DNA of 64,000 nt from Cognatundibacterium luofuense (GCF_018139685.1 NZ_JAGSPN010000004.1:62001-126000); one strand, 5' to 3'; shown: positions 6,395 through 19,167, numbered from the stretch's first letter. Notes: generated by a model from the sequence alone, not told the origin. Numbers and translations are program-made.

Positions 6395-8838
6395 GGCGCT
6401 GGGCTGCGGGATTTCTGGCTGGTACGCTGATCCTGCAGCAACAAGCGACACTGATCAGTGCTTATGCAAATCAGATACTGATCGCGGTTTTATTTCTGCA
6501 CGGGCTATGGTGGTGGCTGCGGCAGCCTGCGAGTCCCGGTTTTCATTCCAATTTTGTTCGCAGCCGTCGTCGCTGGTTGTATTCCTTTGTTTCGCTGATG
6601 CTTGGTCTGCTTGCAGGATTGAGCTGGGCGCACTGGCAAGCCTGTGATGCGCTGCAAACCCGCCTGCCAGCGTCATTCGACGGGCAGGAAATTCAGACGG
6701 TGGTGCAAATCGACGGTTTGCCTTACCGCAATGACACCGGCTGGCATTTCACAGCAAAGCTGCTGCAGGCAGACTGGCCTGCAAACATCGACACATCCCA
6801 TCCTCCGCAAAAACTCAGCGCGAACTGGTTTCCGCAACGCGAAGCCTTGCCGGAACTGATTTCCGGTCAGTGCTGGCAAATGCGGCTGCGGCTGAAGCAA
6901 ATTCACGGTACTGCTAATCCCGGTGGCTTTGACAGCGAACTGTGGGCGCTGGAGCAAGGGCTGGACGGCGCGGCTTCTGTGCGTGAAGCCAGCCTGCAAC
7001 CTTGTGGCGGCGCTGAATGGTCGGCGTCATCGCAGTTTGCACGCTGGCGTGCAAGTTTGCGTGAGCGTATTTTTGCGGCGTTGCCGGAACAGCGTTATGC
7101 CGCCGTAGTGGTGGCTCTGGTGATCGGCGAGCAGCGCGCCATTACGCAGGATGACTGGAGTATGCTGATGCGCAGCGGTATCGGGCATCTGATTTCGATC
7201 AGCGGATCGCATATCACAATGATTGCAGCTCTGATGGCATGGCTGGCCGGACAGGTCTGGCGACGTTCGGCGTGGCTGCCTTTGCAGCCAGCCTTGCCAT
7301 TGCGCTGTCCCGCGCAGCATGTGATGCTGGTGACAGGTGTAATAACCGCCTGGTTCTATGTCGCGCTGGCGGGATTCGGGGTGCCGGCGCAACGCACAGC
7401 GATTATGCTGACGGTAGCGGCGCTGGCTAACTTCAGCGGTATTCCGTGGCGCTCTTCACAGATACTGGCGATGGCTTTGCTGGCGGTGCTGATTATTGAT
7501 CCGTGGGCGGCGATGTGGCCGGGATTCTGGTTATCGTTCGGTGCGGTTGCGGCTTTGATGTCGGTAGCGCAGCCGCAGCAGGAAAAAACGGTAAAGAAAA
7601 AACACTGGCGGCAAATGCTGATGCAGGCGCTGCACAGCCAGTGGGCGCTGATGGCTGCCATGTTACCGGCGTGCCTGTTCTGGTTTGGTCAGTTCAGTCT
7701 GGTCAGTCCGTTCACCAACGCGATTGCAATTCCGGTCATCGGCTGGCTGGTCACGCCGCTTGCGTTGTTCGGTTGTCTGCTGCCGGATATGCTGGCGAAA
7801 CTGGTGTGGCAACTGGCGCATTTGTTGTTATCGTGGCTGATGCCACTGATGGAATGGATGGCGGGTCCGGCGTGGGCGGTGTGGCAGCGTCCCGTGCCGG
7901 AATGGCCGTACTTGTTGCTGGCAACGGCCGGTAGTCTGATTTTGCTGTTGCCACGCCGCTGGCCTTTGCGCTGGCTGGGTTTGTGCGGCTGGCTGCCTTT
8001 GTTATTGCCAGTGCCGCAGCAGCAGACCGGATTGGTGCTGCAGTTTCTGGATGTGGGGCAGGGCATGGCGGTGCTGGTGGAAACGCCGCATCATCGCTTG
8101 CTGTACGACACTGGCCCCGCATGGAATGCCGGTGCAGATGCTGGCGCGCGGATTGTGCTGCCGTATTTGCAGAGCCGCGGAATTTCAAAGCTGGATGCAG
8201 TCATTGTTTCACATCAGGACACTGATCATTCCGGCGGAGCGGCGAGCATCGCAAAAAACATCGCTACTGTGCAGTGGTACAGTTCTTTGCCCGAACAGCA
8301 TGCATTGCAAGCGCGTATGCGTCCGCATCAGCGCTGCGAAGCGGGTATCAAGTGGCGCTGGGGTCATGTGGATTTTGAGTTTTTACAACCGGCTGCCGTT
8401 AGTTATGCCAGCGATAAATGGAAACCGAATGCGCGCAGTTGTGTGCTGCGCATTGCTTACCGCGATCAGGCGATCTTGCTGGCGGGCGATATCGAAGCAG
8501 TGCAGGAAGATGAAATGCTGCAAATGCAGCCGGATAAGTTACGCGCCAGTGTGCTGCTGGTGCCGCACCACGGCAGCGGTACTTCATCTACACCGGCATT
8601 TTTGCAGGCAGTGCAACCGGAATGGGCGGTGTTTCAGCTCGGGTACAGAAATCGCTACCGCCATCCGCGTGCCGATGTCTGGCAGCGTTATGCGGATTTT
8701 GGAGTAAAACGTCTACGTAGCGACTCGGAAGGTGCGATACAGTTTGTTTTTTCAGAAACAACTGAAGTCAGTAGCTATCGCTGGCAAAGGCCGCGCTACT
8801 GGCAAACCCGCGCAGACGGGAGTGGAGACCATGAATAA
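6391..8838 (+). CDS. comEC: ComEC/Rec2 competence DNA channel
   Basis: This 815-residue inner-membrane protein has the full ComEC layout. It shows N-terminal membrane segments with a soluble OB-like part (about 1-200), the competence membrane domain (about 225-500; GIGHLISISGSHITMI) and a C-terminal metallo-beta-lactamase-like domain (about 550-790). The latter has FLDVGQGMAVLVET, SHQDTDHSGG, LLAGDIE and LVPHHGS. As usual in ComEC the first metal-site His is Ser. ComEC moves single-stranded DNA across the inner membrane during transformation, so the host probably has a competence system elsewhere. It overlaps both neighbours by a few bases. Confidence 0.95.
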   Translation: MRRWAAGFLAGTLILQQQATLISAYANQILIAVLFLHGLWWWLRQPASPGFHSNFVRSRRRWLYSFVSLMLGLLAGLSWAHWQACDALQTRLPASFDGQEIQTVVQIDGLPYRNDTGWHFTAKLLQADWPANIDTSHPPQKLSANWFPQREALPELISGQCWQMRLRLKQIHGTANPGGFDSELWALEQGLDGAASVREASLQPCGGAEWSASSQFARWRASLRERIFAALPEQRYAAVVVALVIGEQRAITQDDWSMLMRSGIGHLISISGSHITMIAALMAWLAGQVWRRSAWLPLQPALPLRCPAQHVMLVTGVITAWFYVALAGFGVPAQRTAIMLTVAALANFSGIPWRSSQILAMALLAVLIIDPWAAMWPGFWLSFGAVAALMSVAQPQQEKTVKKKHWRQMLMQALHSQWALMAAMLPACLFWFGQFSLVSPFTNAIAIPVIGWLVTPLALFGCLLPDMLAKLVWQLAHLLLSWLMPLMEWMAGPAWAVWQRPVPEWPYLLLATAGSLILLLPRRWPLRWLGLCGWLPLLLPVPQQQTGLVLQFLDVGQGMAVLVETPHHRLLYDTGPAWNAGADAGARIVLPYLQSRGISKLDAVIVSHQDTDHSGGAASIAKNIATVQWYSSLPEQHALQARMRPHQRCEAGIKWRWGHVDFEFLQPAAVSYASDKWKPNARSCVLRIAYRDQAILLAGDIEAVQEDEMLQMQPDKLRASVLLVPHHGSGTSSTPAFLQAVQPEWAVFQLGYRNRYRHPRADVWQRYADFGVKRLRSDSEGAIQFVFSETTEVSSYRWQRPRYWQTRADGSGDHE

Positions 8839-9643
8839 ACCCCGATTACACTTTTTGCACGGTAATGGTTTTCCGGCGGGTACTTACCGCCGGTTTTTAT
8901 CGTATCTGGAACCGCATTACGAGATTCAGACCACAGAACGCATTGGGCATCATCCGGATTATCCAGTCACGGATTGCTGGCCCTGGCTGATCCAGGAAAT
9001 CGCCAGCGATTTGCGTCAGCGTTATCAGGAGCCGGTGATATTGCTCGGGCATTCGCTGGGTGGTTTGCTTTCCATGCTGGTTGCGCATCAGCATCCTGAA
9101 CTGGTAAAGGCTGTTGTGGTGATTGATGCGCCGATTGTGGCAGGCTGGCGCGCTGGTGTGTTATGGACAATCAAAAAGCTCGGCGTTGATAAATACCTGT
9201 CACCGGCACGCTTTTCTGAAGTTCGCAAACAGCAGTGGGAAAACCATCAGGCGGTGCATCAGCATTTTGCGGTCAAAGACGTGTTTAAGGCATGGGAGCC
9301 TGAAGTGCTGTGGGATTACGTGCATGCAGGGACAGAAGCGAATGCGGATGGCGTAACTTTGCGTTTTCTGCGTGACATCGAAACCCGCATTTACCGCACC
9401 ATGCCACACCACATGGGTAAGCTGATCCATGAATGGCCGGATGTGCCGCTGGGTTTTGTCGGCGGGACTGAATCAAAAGAATGTGGCATGGCGGGTGATC
9501 TGCATACGCGGCGTTTAATGAAAGAGCATTACACGCTGATTTCCGGCGGACATCTGATTCCTATGGAAAAACCGGCTGAAACCGCGCAATCCGTGTTGCA
9601 GATGTTGCAGAAAGTGCTCGGTCAGCAGTCTGCAAAGCGTTAA
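8831..9643 (+). CDS. Alpha/beta-fold hydrolase
   Basis: This 270-residue alpha/beta hydrolase has an early oxyanion-hole segment HGNGFPAGTYR, the nucleophile elbow GHSLGG (about residue 75) and a late GGHLIPMEKP carrying the catalytic His. The start at ATG 8831, inside the end of comEC and after GGAGTGGAG, puts the first residues in the usual place for the family. Physiological substrate unknown; an esterase or lipase-like activity is likely. It looks co-transcribed with tatD and comEC. Confidence 0.87.
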   Translation: MNKPRLHFLHGNGFPAGTYRRFLSYLEPHYEIQTTERIGHHPDYPVTDCWPWLIQEIASDLRQRYQEPVILLGHSLGGLLSMLVAHQHPELVKAVVVIDAPIVAGWRAGVLWTIKKLGVDKYLSPARFSEVRKQQWENHQAVHQHFAVKDVFKAWEPEVLWDYVHAGTEANADGVTLRFLRDIETRIYRTMPHHMGKLIHEWPDVPLGFVGGTESKECGMAGDLHTRRLMKEHYTLISGGHLIPMEKPAETAQSVLQMLQKVLGQQSAKR

Positions 9644-9672
9644 AATCAGCCTTCTGTACTCTCCGGATTCTT

Positions 9673-10614
9673 ATGATGATTTCTAAAAATACCATTCGTA
9701 CCGTTTTCTCCTTGGCGCTCGCCAGTGCTTCCGGCTTCTCTTTTGCTCGGGTGTTGCCTGACTGGCAAGAGTGGCAGCAAGTCAGCACACAAGGAAAATC
9801 TGCGTGGATGGTGGAAGTAGAAAATGACAGTCTGCTGCTGAAGCGTGATGACCGTTTTTTTACTGCCGGTGATCATCTGAGCCGCCGCTTTCAGTTGCAA
9901 ACGGGTACGCAAGTCGTGGAGTACGGCTGGCATCTCGGGCAGGACTTGTACACCGGCTCCGATATTAAGCTGACGCCGGCACAAATGCCGGTCATTGATC
10001 ATCCGTATGCGGCATGGCTGTACGCTGGTGTCTGGCGCGAGCAATCGGATGCTGCCGGTCGTTCCTGGAAAGTCGGTGTGGACATTGGCTGTCTGGGCCC
10101 TTGTGCCGCCGGGGAAAAGTCACAGGAAGTTTTGCACAAAATTTTGCGACAACCGCAGGCGCAGGGCTGGAGTACGCAGCTGAAAAATGAGGCTGGTATC
10201 GTGTTGTCCGGCAGTTATTCTCCGGGGAAAATGCTGCCGTGGACTGGCGTTGAGTTTCGCCCGCTGATCAAAGGCCGTATCGGCAATATCTTTACGGATG
10301 CCGGTGTTGAGGCGGAATTGCGCGCAGGCAACTTAAATTTGTTGCCAGGTCAGCAAGCTTCCTATGCATTTTTGCGCACCGAACTGAAATGGGTAGGCTA
10401 TAACGCGACCGTGCAGGGCGGCTATTTCCGTAACCAGACTTTGCCGGTACATATTCGTCACCGTGGTGGAGAAGTGGAGCTCGGATACCGCTGGCAGGGC
10501 GCGCAGTGGGGCGTCAATGCCTCAGTCGTGCGGCGTATGAATGAGATCCGTGAAATCACCGATGCTACTGGAAATCAGAATTTCGTAAGATTGCAATTTG
10601 TATATCAAAACTGA
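9673..10614 (+). CDS. lpxR: LpxR-type lipid A deacylase (DUF2219), outer membrane
   Basis: This 313-residue protein has an N-terminal signal peptide ending near SFA and a beta-barrel C-terminus (LQFVYQN). It follows the LpxR pattern: VENDSLLL (Asn-Asp of the active site), FFTAGDHLSRR, DHPYAAWLYAG, and GCLGPCAAGEKSQ followed by LHKIL with a His in the expected place. LpxR removes the 3'-acyloxyacyl chains of lipid A in the outer membrane and can lower endotoxin recognition. Family assignment is firm; activity on this host's lipid A is inferred. Near the 3' end the barrel strands are shorter than in enteric LpxR. Confidence 0.82.
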   Translation: MMISKNTIRTVFSLALASASGFSFARVLPDWQEWQQVSTQGKSAWMVEVENDSLLLKRDDRFFTAGDHLSRRFQLQTGTQVVEYGWHLGQDLYTGSDIKLTPAQMPVIDHPYAAWLYAGVWREQSDAAGRSWKVGVDIGCLGPCAAGEKSQEVLHKILRQPQAQGWSTQLKNEAGIVLSGSYSPGKMLPWTGVEFRPLIKGRIGNIFTDAGVEAELRAGNLNLLPGQQASYAFLRTELKWVGYNATVQGGYFRNQTLPVHIRHRGGEVELGYRWQGAQWGVNASVVRRMNEIREITDATGNQNFVRLQFVYQN

Positions 10615-10659
10615 TCCGGAAATATGGCAGAATTTGCGGGTACTCGTGTACTCAGCCAA

Positions 10660-12339
<1,680 letters not shown>

Positions 12340-12365
12340 TATTTGCGCTGTAAAAGGAAAACAGT

Positions 12366-13217
12366 ATGAAATTATGTGGATTTGAAGTCGGTCTGAACCA
12401 GCCTTTCTTTCTGATTGCTGGTCCGTGTGTGATTGAAACAGAACAAATGGCGCTGGATACAGCGGGTTATCTGAAAGAGATCACGACAGAACTCGGTATT
12501 CCGTTTATTTACAAATCCTCGTTTGATAAAGCTAACCGTTCTTCCGGCAATTCGTTCCGTGGTCTTGGTATGGAGCGCGGACTGGAAATCCTGGCAAAGG
12601 TCAAACGTGAGATTGGTGTACCGGTACTGACCGATATTCATTCCACAGAAGAAATCGCTCCTGTTGCAGCGGTAGTAGATGTGTTGCAGACACCGGCTTT
12701 TCTGTGCCGCCAGACAGACTTCATCGAAGCCTGCGGCCGCTCCGGTAAGCCGGTGAACATTAAAAAAGGCCAGTTCCTCGCACCGCGCGATATGGTCAAT
12801 GTGATTGGCAAGGCACGTGCAGCAGCACGTGCAGCTGGTCTGAATGAAGATAATTTCATGGCTTGCGAACGTGGTGTTTCGTTTGGCTATAACAATCTGG
12901 TTTCCGATATGCGCTCGCTCGCGATCATGCGCGAAACCGGTTGCCCGGTTGTATTTGATGCCACCCACTCTGTGCAATTGCCGGGTGGGCAGGGCGTTTC
13001 ATCCGGTGGTGAACGTCAGTTTGTGCCTGTGCTGGCACGTGCGGCGATTGCCGCAGGTGTTTCCGGCGTATTTATGGAAACCCATCCTAATCCTGCAGAA
13101 GCTTTGTGCGACGGCCCGAATGCAGTGCCGCTTGGTCGTATGAAGGAACTGCTGTCGACGATGGCGGAACTTGACCGCGTCGTCAAAAAAACCAGCTTCC
13201 TCGAAGCTGACTTCTGA
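12366..13217 (+). CDS. kdsA: KDO-8-phosphate synthase
   Basis: 283 residues, with [12 protein letters not shown] near the start, [12 protein letters not shown]-type substrate loop ([15 protein letters not shown]), PVLTDIHS and [14 protein letters not shown]. It condenses phosphoenolpyruvate with arabinose-5-phosphate to make the KDO precursor of lipopolysaccharide. The gene begins 26 bases after pyrG with an AAGGAAAAC Shine-Dalgarno and is followed by a terminator-like hairpin. Confidence 0.96.
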   Translation: MKLCGFEVGLNQPFFLIAGPCVIETEQMALDTAGYLKEITTELGIPFIYKSSFDKANRSSGNSFRGLGMERGLEILAKVKREIGVPVLTDIHSTEEIAPVAAVVDVLQTPAFLCRQTDFIEACGRSGKPVNIKKGQFLAPRDMVNVIGKARAAARAAGLNEDNFMACERGVSFGYNNLVSDMRSLAIMRETGCPVVFDATHSVQLPGGQGVSSGGERQFVPVLARAAIAAGVSGVFMETHPNPAEALCDGPNAVPLGRMKELLSTMAELDRVVKKTSFLEADF

Positions 13218-13248
13218 TCCGCATTTGTAGCCTGCTGTGGCTGCGAAC

Positions 13249-13290
13249 AACGCGGCGACAGCAGTTTCTCTGTCAGCCGCGTTTTGTGCT
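13249..13290 (+). terminator. Intrinsic terminator-like hairpin after kdsA
   Basis: AACGCGGC and GCCGCGTT pair, extended by GACAG / CTGTC with one bulged A, and are followed by TTTT and then TTTTTT a few bases on. It would separate pyrG-kdsA from eno. Confidence 0.65.
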
Positions 13291-13349
13291 TTTTTCGATG
13301 GCTGACAGACTGAAAATCGTCCGGTTTGTGTTTTCTTATTAAACTTTAG

Positions 13350-14642
<1,293 letters not shown>

Positions 14643-14653
14643 TTGTTGTGACT

Positions 14654-14681
14654 GACACAAAGGACATCTGTCCTTTGTGTC
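14654..14681 (+). promoter_or_regulatory. Perfect hairpin between eno and ftsB
   Basis: GACACAAAGGACA and TGTCCTTTGTGTC form a perfect 13-bp inverted repeat around two bases, starting 12 bases after the eno stop. There is no T tract, and the ftsB Shine-Dalgarno AAGGTG begins four bases later. It may protect the eno message 3' end or damp read-through into ftsB. Confidence 0.6.
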
Positions 14682-14696
14682 GGCAAGGTGTTTATT

Positions 14697-15035
14697 GTGC
14701 GTCTTATTGCGCTTGGTTTTGCATTTTTGTTGATACTGATTCAGTACCCACTGTGGCTGGGGAAAGGCGGCTGGCTGCGTGTCTGGGAGCTGGAGCGTCA
14801 GCTTGGTCAGGCTCATGGAAAGAATGAGCAATTGCGTGAACGCAATGCAAAGCTTGGTTCAGAAATTGATAACCTCAAAAATTCGACAGAATCAGTTGAG
14901 GAGCGCGCGCGCCTTGAGTTGGGTATGCTGCGTAAAGATGAAATTTTTGTGCAGATTCTGGATGCTAACGCCACTCTGCCACCGCCACCTGCCCCCAAAG
15001 AGCCATCGCCTGCTGCTGAAAAACGTAAGCGCTGA
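14697..15035 (+). CDS. ftsB: Cell division protein FtsB
   Basis: A 112-residue bitopic inner-membrane protein. A membrane helix at the N-terminus ([18 protein letters not shown]) is followed by [15 protein letters not shown], a coiled coil (about 30-70) and the [17 protein letters not shown] segment typical of FtsB. It ends in a Pro-rich tail. FtsB joins FtsL and FtsQ in the divisome. GTG 14697 is chosen because AAGGTG lies at ideal spacing; an in-frame GTG at 14688 is possible. The position after eno is conserved across Gram-negative bacteria. Confidence 0.93.
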   Translation: MRLIALGFAFLLILIQYPLWLGKGGWLRVWELERQLGQAHGKNEQLRERNAKLGSEIDNLKNSTESVEERARLELGMLRKDEIFVQILDANATLPPPPAPKEPSPAAEKRKR

Positions 15036-15127
15036 TGGTCATGTCTCGTTTTATTCAACATGCAGTGTTTCTTGTTTGTGAGCAAGAAATTCCACTTCAT
15101 GATCATTGATTTATCCGCTTAGTATTT

Positions 15128-15146
15128 ACCTGAAATTATTTTAGGT
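15128..15146. promoter_or_regulatory. Candidate MarR-type operator before anthranilate operon
   Basis: ACCTGAAATTATTTTAGGT is a 19-base near-perfect palindrome (only two symmetric mismatched positions plus the centre base), 37 bases before the operon start. Its size and AT-rich centre suit a winged-helix MarR dimer, and a MarR gene lies inside the operon. A possible promoter (TTTACC at 15126 and TAAAGT at 15148) overlaps it. Confidence 0.5.
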
Positions 15147-15182
15147 TTAAAGTATCGCGCATTGTCGCAACCGGAGTAACGG

Positions 15183-16832
15183 ATGACCATGCAGGTCTCT
15201 GGTGCAGATGATGCCGCATTTGTGCGTCAGCATCTCCCGTCAAAAAATCTCTGGCCAGAACGGCCTTTTTCTCTCCCTGAATTACAGTATCCCGAACGCC
15301 TGAATTGTGCGGAAGTATTGCTTGAAAAAACACTTAATCCGCATTTTGCGAGTCGTCAGGCATTGGCGGGCAGTGGCATCTGCTGGACTTACGCTGAGCT
15401 GTACACTGTTTCCAGTCAGATTGCGCTGACACTGCAAAGTGATTACGGTTTGAAATCCGGTCAGCGTGTACTGATCAGCGGAACCAATCACCCGTGGCTT
15501 GCAGCTTGTCTGCTGGCAGTTTTACGCGCAGGTGCAATTGCGGTTCCGGCGATGCCAATGCTGCGTGCAAAAGAACTCAATGCAATGACTGAGCATGCCT
15601 GTATCAGCCATGTGCTGTGTGACGAACAGGTATTTCCGCAGATTGCACAAATGCAGATATCTTCTTCACAAACGCTGCAGATTATCCGTTTCCGTGAAGA
15701 GGGTGCTGAATTTCAGCAGAAAGTACATCTGGCAAACGCGGCGCAATTCCGTGCTGCAGATACAGCAAGAGATGATCCCTGCCTGATTGCATTTACTTCA
15801 GGTACAACAGGCAAACCCAAGGCAACCGTACACTTTCATGAGGACATGCTGGCGATTTGCGACCTGTTCCCGCGTTCAGTTCTCAGGGTCACGGAACACG
15901 ATGTGTTCACTGGCACACCACCGCTGGCCTTTACCTTCGGGCTGGGTGGCTTGTTGCTATTCCCTTTGCGCTATGGCGCATCGAGTGTTTTGCTGGAACG
16001 CTACACGCCGGAATCTTTGCTGGCGACAATCTCAGAACATCAGGCGACCGTGTGTTACACGGCACCAACCTGTTACCGGCAAATGATTCCGATGGTGCAG
16101 CAAGCAGATTTGCGTTCATTACGCACCGTTGTTTCGGCCGGTGAAGTGCTGCCGGTTGCAACGCGCACCGCATTTGAGTCTGCCACGGGGTTAACCATGA
16201 TCGATGGCATAGGCTCCACTGAAATGCTGCACATTTTTATTGCTGCCGCGGGAGATGAGGTCAGGCCTGGCGCAACCGGGAAAGCCATTCCGGGATATCA
16301 GGCGTGCGTGCTTGATCAGAATGGACAGCCTTGTTCGCCCGGTGTGGTTGGCAGACTTGCCGTCAAAGGACCAACCGGCTGTCGCTATCTGAACGATACC
16401 CGCCAGCAAACCTATGTGCAGAATGGCTGGAATCTGACCGGCGACGCTTACGCAACCGATCAGGATGGCTATTTTTACTATCACGGGCGGATAGACGACA
16501 TGATTGTCAGTGCAGGCTATAACATCGCTGCGAGCGAAGTAGAGGATGCGTTGCTCGCACACGAGCAGGTTGCGGAATGCGCTGTGATTGGCGTACCTGA
16601 TCCGATACGCGGGCAACTGGTGAAAGCATTTGTTGTGTTACGTGAAACGCAATGTGCAGCGCCGGAAATGGTGACATTGCTGCAGCAATGGGTGAAGCAG
16701 CGAATCGCACCCTATAAATATCCGCGTTTAATCGAATTTGTTTCCGTGCTGCCGCGTACCGATAGCGGCAAGCTGCAGCGCTATGCGTTACGACAAGCTG
16801 AATTACAGAAAAGCACTGAGGAAACGGTATGA
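15183..16832 (+). CDS. abmG: 2-Aminobenzoate-CoA ligase (benzoate-CoA ligase family)
   Basis: This 549-residue adenylate-forming enzyme has the P-loop TSGTTGKPKATVH (about residue 205), IDGIGSTEMLH, YYHGRIDDMIVSAGYNI and the catalytic Lys region RTDSGKLQR. The overall pattern is that of aryl-CoA ligases. Its position directly before the fused monooxygenase/reductase fits the anthranilate-CoA ligase of Azoarcus evansii, which activates 2-aminobenzoate with ATP and CoA. A GGAG lies 8 bases before the ATG. The stop overlaps the next start as ATGA. The substrate is inferred from the operon, not from active-site residues. Confidence 0.85.
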   Translation: MTMQVSGADDAAFVRQHLPSKNLWPERPFSLPELQYPERLNCAEVLLEKTLNPHFASRQALAGSGICWTYAELYTVSSQIALTLQSDYGLKSGQRVLISGTNHPWLAACLLAVLRAGAIAVPAMPMLRAKELNAMTEHACISHVLCDEQVFPQIAQMQISSSQTLQIIRFREEGAEFQQKVHLANAAQFRAADTARDDPCLIAFTSGTTGKPKATVHFHEDMLAICDLFPRSVLRVTEHDVFTGTPPLAFTFGLGGLLLFPLRYGASSVLLERYTPESLLATISEHQATVCYTAPTCYRQMIPMVQQADLRSLRTVVSAGEVLPVATRTAFESATGLTMIDGIGSTEMLHIFIAAAGDEVRPGATGKAIPGYQACVLDQNGQPCSPGVVGRLAVKGPTGCRYLNDTRQQTYVQNGWNLTGDAYATDQDGYFYYHGRIDDMIVSAGYNIAASEVEDALLAHEQVAECAVIGVPDPIRGQLVKAFVVLRETQCAAPEMVTLLQQWVKQRIAPYKYPRLIEFVSVLPRTDSGKLQRYALRQAELQKSTEETV

Positions 16833-19159
16833 AAATTCTCATCAATGGCGGAGGTCCGGCCGGACTGTTCGGTGCATTATTGCTGAAAAAACGCCGTCCG
16901 GACTGGGAAGTTCATGTCACCGAGCGGCATGCAGCAGAAGATACTTTTGGCTGGGGTGTGGTGTTATCGGAGGATGCGCTGGAAGCAATCACTTTGCAGG
17001 ATGCAGCCCTTGCTGATGCGCTGTCACCGTTGCTGCATCACTGGAATACGATAGAAATACGCCGCAAAGGTGAGCTTGTACGCAGTACCGGTCACGATTT
17101 TTACGCGATCAGCCGTTATCAGTTGCTGAAGCAAATGCAGGATCAATGTAAGTCTGCCGGTGTGGTTTTCCACTGGCAGCAATCGGTCGCAGATCCTGTG
17201 CAACAGGCGCTCAGTATGCGTGCTGATTTACTGATTGGTGCTGATGGATTGTACAGCGCGGTGCGACAGCAACTGGACGCGCATTTTCAGCCGAAGCAAA
17301 CACAGGGTAAAACCCGCTTTGTCTGGCTGGGAACGACGCTGCCGCTCGATACTTTCTTGTTTTCGTTTATTGAGACAGAACATGGCTGGATGCAGGCACA
17401 TGCATACAAGCATGATCGGGATAACGGCAATGATGCTGTTTGCGCGACATGGATTGTCGAAATGCCTGAAGCTGTGTGGGAAAAAGGCGGGTGGGCAGAT
17501 CTGCAAACGACAGACGCACTGAGCAGACTTGAGCTTCTGTTTGCGGATGATTTGCAAGGGCACAAACTGTACGCGCTGGCGCATCAGCAGCGCGGTTCCG
17601 TGCAGTGGATGCAGTTTCCGCAATTATATTGCCAGCGCTGGTACACGGAATCCGAAGCGGAAGGTCATCGGCTGGCAGTGGTGCTGGCTGGTGATGCTGC
17701 ACATACTGCCCATTTTTCTATCGGTTCCGGTACGCGCCTTGCGATGGATGACATGGCGGAACTGGTGCTGCAATTATGTGGCAGCTCTCAGCAAACGCTG
17801 GCGGATGCGCTGCGTCAATATGAACAAAACCGCCAGACCGGTTTTTTGCGGTATCAGAGTGCTGCGCGAAATTCGATGAACTGGTTCGAAAATGCGGGCA
17901 GATATCAGCGTTTGCCGATGTGGCAAATGGCGTATTCGTTGCTGACACGCAGTCAGCGCATACTGCATGACAATCTGGCGCTGCGCGACCCTGCGCTGGT
18001 GGCAGATGTCGAACAAAAAATTGCTGTGCAGGCAGGCGCTTCGACGGCTGCGCATCAGCGAAACTTTCCGGCACTGACACCGTTCCGTGTTCGTGAACTC
18101 AGTCTGAAAAACAGGATTGTGGTATCGCCAATGGCCCAGTATCAGGCGCAGGATGGTATCGCCGGTGATTACCACGTCATGCATTATCTGAGCCGGGCAA
18201 TGGGTGGCGCTGGGCTTGTGATGACGGAAATGACGGCAGTCCGCGCAGATGGCCGCATTACACCCGCTTGTACCGGTTTGTACAACGATGATCAGCAGGC
18301 TGCATGGGAGCGGGTTACCGCTGCGGTTCACAAGCATAGCGATGCACGTATCGGTATTCAGCTTGGTCATGCCGGTGCGAAGGGTGCGTGCCGTGTGCCG
18401 TGGGAAGGCGATGATGTCCCCCTGAGCGTCGGCGGATGGCCATTGTTTGCCGCCAGCGAAACCACATGGAATAAAGGGGTTTCTATACCTGCGAAAGCGA
18501 TGACGGTTTCGCAGATGGACGACGTCAGGCAATCTTTTGTCGCGGCAACACAGCGTGCCGCCGTGGCTGGTTTTGACTGGCTGGAGCTGCATTGCGCACA
18601 CGGTTATTTACTGTCCGGCTTTCTGTCTCCGCTGACGAATCAGCGTCAGGATGCGTATGGTGGCAGTACAGAAGCCCGTTGCCGTTTTCCGCTGGAGGTT
18701 TTTGCCGCCATGCGAGCCGTCTGGCCTGCACATTTACCGATATCCGTCAGAATTTCTGCTCACGACTGGGTAGAGGGGGGGATGACGCCGGAAATGGCAA
18801 CGGAAATTGCAATGCGCTTCCGAGATGCCGGTGCCGATGTGATCGATTGCTCATCGGGACAAGTCAGCAGTGTTCAGCAGCCAGTTTATGGCCGCATGTA
18901 CCAGACCCCGTTTGCCGATCAGATCCGTCAGGAAGCCGGCATCGCCACGATTGCCGTTGGTGCGATTACGTCGCTGGATCAGGTGAACACCATCATTGCT
19001 GCCGGACGTGCTGATTTGTGCGCGATCGGCCGTCCTCATCTGGCAAATCCGAACTGGACTTTGCATCAGCTGGCTCAGGCGGGCGATATCCGTCAGTGGC
19101 CTCTGTCCTTGCAAGCGGGCGCAGCGCAATTGCGGCAACAATTGCAGGCGAACAGGTAG
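16829..19159 (+). CDS. abmA: 2-Aminobenzoyl-CoA monooxygenase/reductase, two-domain flavoprotein
   Basis: This 776-residue fusion has an N-terminal FAD hydroxylase (about 1-370; NGGGPAGLFGALLL, then VVLAGDAAHTAHFSIGSG). The C-terminal part is an Old Yellow Enzyme-type FMN reductase (about 400-770; LKNRIVVSPMAQYQA, IQLGHAGAKG, LHCAHGYLLSGFLSP, AIGRPHLANPNW). In A. evansii this enzyme hydroxylates and then reduces the ring of 2-aminobenzoyl-CoA without aromatic dioxygenase chemistry. Databases often call such proteins salicylyl-CoA 5-hydroxylase/oxidoreductase. The fused reductase and the gene context favour the aminobenzoyl-CoA role. Confidence 0.88.
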   Translation: MKILINGGGPAGLFGALLLKKRRPDWEVHVTERHAAEDTFGWGVVLSEDALEAITLQDAALADALSPLLHHWNTIEIRRKGELVRSTGHDFYAISRYQLLKQMQDQCKSAGVVFHWQQSVADPVQQALSMRADLLIGADGLYSAVRQQLDAHFQPKQTQGKTRFVWLGTTLPLDTFLFSFIETEHGWMQAHAYKHDRDNGNDAVCATWIVEMPEAVWEKGGWADLQTTDALSRLELLFADDLQGHKLYALAHQQRGSVQWMQFPQLYCQRWYTESEAEGHRLAVVLAGDAAHTAHFSIGSGTRLAMDDMAELVLQLCGSSQQTLADALRQYEQNRQTGFLRYQSAARNSMNWFENAGRYQRLPMWQMAYSLLTRSQRILHDNLALRDPALVADVEQKIAVQAGASTAAHQRNFPALTPFRVRELSLKNRIVVSPMAQYQAQDGIAGDYHVMHYLSRAMGGAGLVMTEMTAVRADGRITPACTGLYNDDQQAAWERVTAAVHKHSDARIGIQLGHAGAKGACRVPWEGDDVPLSVGGWPLFAASETTWNKGVSIPAKAMTVSQMDDVRQSFVAATQRAAVAGFDWLELHCAHGYLLSGFLSPLTNQRQDAYGGSTEARCRFPLEVFAAMRAVWPAHLPISVRISAHDWVEGGMTPEMATEIAMRFRDAGADVIDCSSGQVSSVQQPVYGRMYQTPFADQIRQEAGIATIAVGAITSLDQVNTIIAAGRADLCAIGRPHLANPNWTLHQLAQAGDIRQWPLSLQAGAAQLRQQLQANR

Positions 19160-19167
19160 AATCAGGT

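Noticed and set aside
16829-19159. Salicylyl-CoA 5-hydroxylase as primary name for the fused flavoprotein
   Set aside because: The fused OYE reductase domain and the surrounding ligase, RidA and beta-oxidation genes fit 2-aminobenzoyl-CoA monooxygenase/reductase better.
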